From IMG/VR virus record IMGVR_UViG_3300035670_000020, positions 95,971-159,970 of that record: 64,000 nt of DNA; one strand, given 5' to 3'. The DNA is from a virus. A program made the translations under genes and the position numbers. The notes under the pieces were generated by a model. The model worked only from the letters and a program-made list of their open reading frames with translations, was not told the DNA's origin and searched no databases. Of the stretch, positions 63,913-64,000 are shown one piece after another (the stretch's first letter is position 1; each line of letters begins with the position of its first letter).

Positions 63913-64000
63913 TTAGTCGAAAACGCCCCCAAAAACTATTTTTCTAAATCCTCTTTCATCAAATGTATTTAAGTCCTCAAGATTTCTCTTAGCAAATAGA
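63913..64000 (-). CDS. C-terminal end of an unidentified protein
   Basis: An open frame enters from the right edge and ends at TAA 63913-63915; about 28 residues are visible, ending RKIVFGGVFD. Too short to identify. Confidence 0.55.
   Translation of the reverse strand, partial: LFAKRNLEDLNTFDERGFRKIVFGGVFD

Noticed and set aside
1-64000. tRNA genes
   Set aside because: No cloverleaf with a T-arm GGTTCRANTCC was seen on either strand apart from the tmRNA. A tRNA scan would be decisive.
1-64000. CRISPR arrays, insertion sequences or integrase
   Set aside because: No regularly spaced direct repeats, transposase motifs or recombinase signatures were seen.

Overview
This window looks like part of a large, AT-rich (roughly one-third G+C by eye), lytic-type bacteriophage genome. 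Nearly every gene lies on the minus strand in tightly packed, often ATGA- or TAATG-overlapping operons, with GGAG-type ribosome binding sites. Phage hallmarks include rIIA and rIIB homologues, a recombination endonuclease VII homologue, ThyX, thymidine kinase, DNA and RNA ligases, a sigma-70-like factor, free-standing homing endonucleases of three families and virion-type proteins at the left edge. No tRNA, CRISPR array, integrase or transposase was seen. The only clear plus-strand gene encodes a type II/IV-pilin-like protein with the H-X9-DG tail typical of Planctomycetes and relatives (PVC group). This suggests, but does not prove, a host from that group.

Layout. 1-1.6 kb: virion-like proteins. 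1.6-9.9 kb: ClpP-like protease, DeoC-like protein and an NAD+/ADP-ribose block (nicotinamide phosphoribosyltransferase-like, NADAR, PRPP-synthetase-like). 9.9-14.5 kb: HNH endonuclease, GMP reductase, sigma factor, GIY-YIG endonuclease and a DUF6321-like protein. 14.5-26 kb: nucleoside deoxyribosyltransferase-like protein, actin-like ATPase with a membrane partner, and a sugar/glycan cluster (several glycosyltransferases, RmlC, RmlD, radical SAM enzyme) ending in a macro-domain gene. 26-29.4 kb: extracytoplasmic module (pilin-like protein, trypsin-like protease, thioredoxin-like protein). 29.3-39.5 kb: recombination and replication (RuvB, a RuvA-domain-III-like partner, RepB-type primase, rIIB, rIIA, DNA ligase, endonuclease VII). 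39.5-39.85 kb: a complete tmRNA gene. 40-64 kb: many small early-type genes plus SpoU methyltransferase, UV endonuclease, ThyX, two metallophosphoesterases, a SpoT-like hydrolase, peptidyl-tRNA hydrolase 2, thymidine kinase, RNA ligase and two LAGLIDADG endonucleases.

How it works together. The NAMPT-like and PRPP-synthetase-like genes match the gene pair of the published phage NAD+ reconstitution pathway (NARP1), and NADAR and macro-domain genes add ADP-ribose handling; together they resemble an anti-defence set against NAD+-depleting or ADP-ribosylating immunity. The tmRNA, peptidyl-tRNA hydrolase and ClpP-like protease form a plausible phage-borne ribosome-rescue and proteolysis set.

Transcription. 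About 20 minus-strand promoters of very uniform form (TTGACA, 16-17 bp, TATAAT-like, usually with TG one base upstream) are concentrated to the right of 29 kb. A different motif (GGTGTAT) sits before several transcription units and twice directly follows a terminator, so it is a candidate phage-specific promoter. Three further structured non-coding regions (50.1-50.3, 55.5-55.6 and 57.16-57.27 kb) follow strong promoters.
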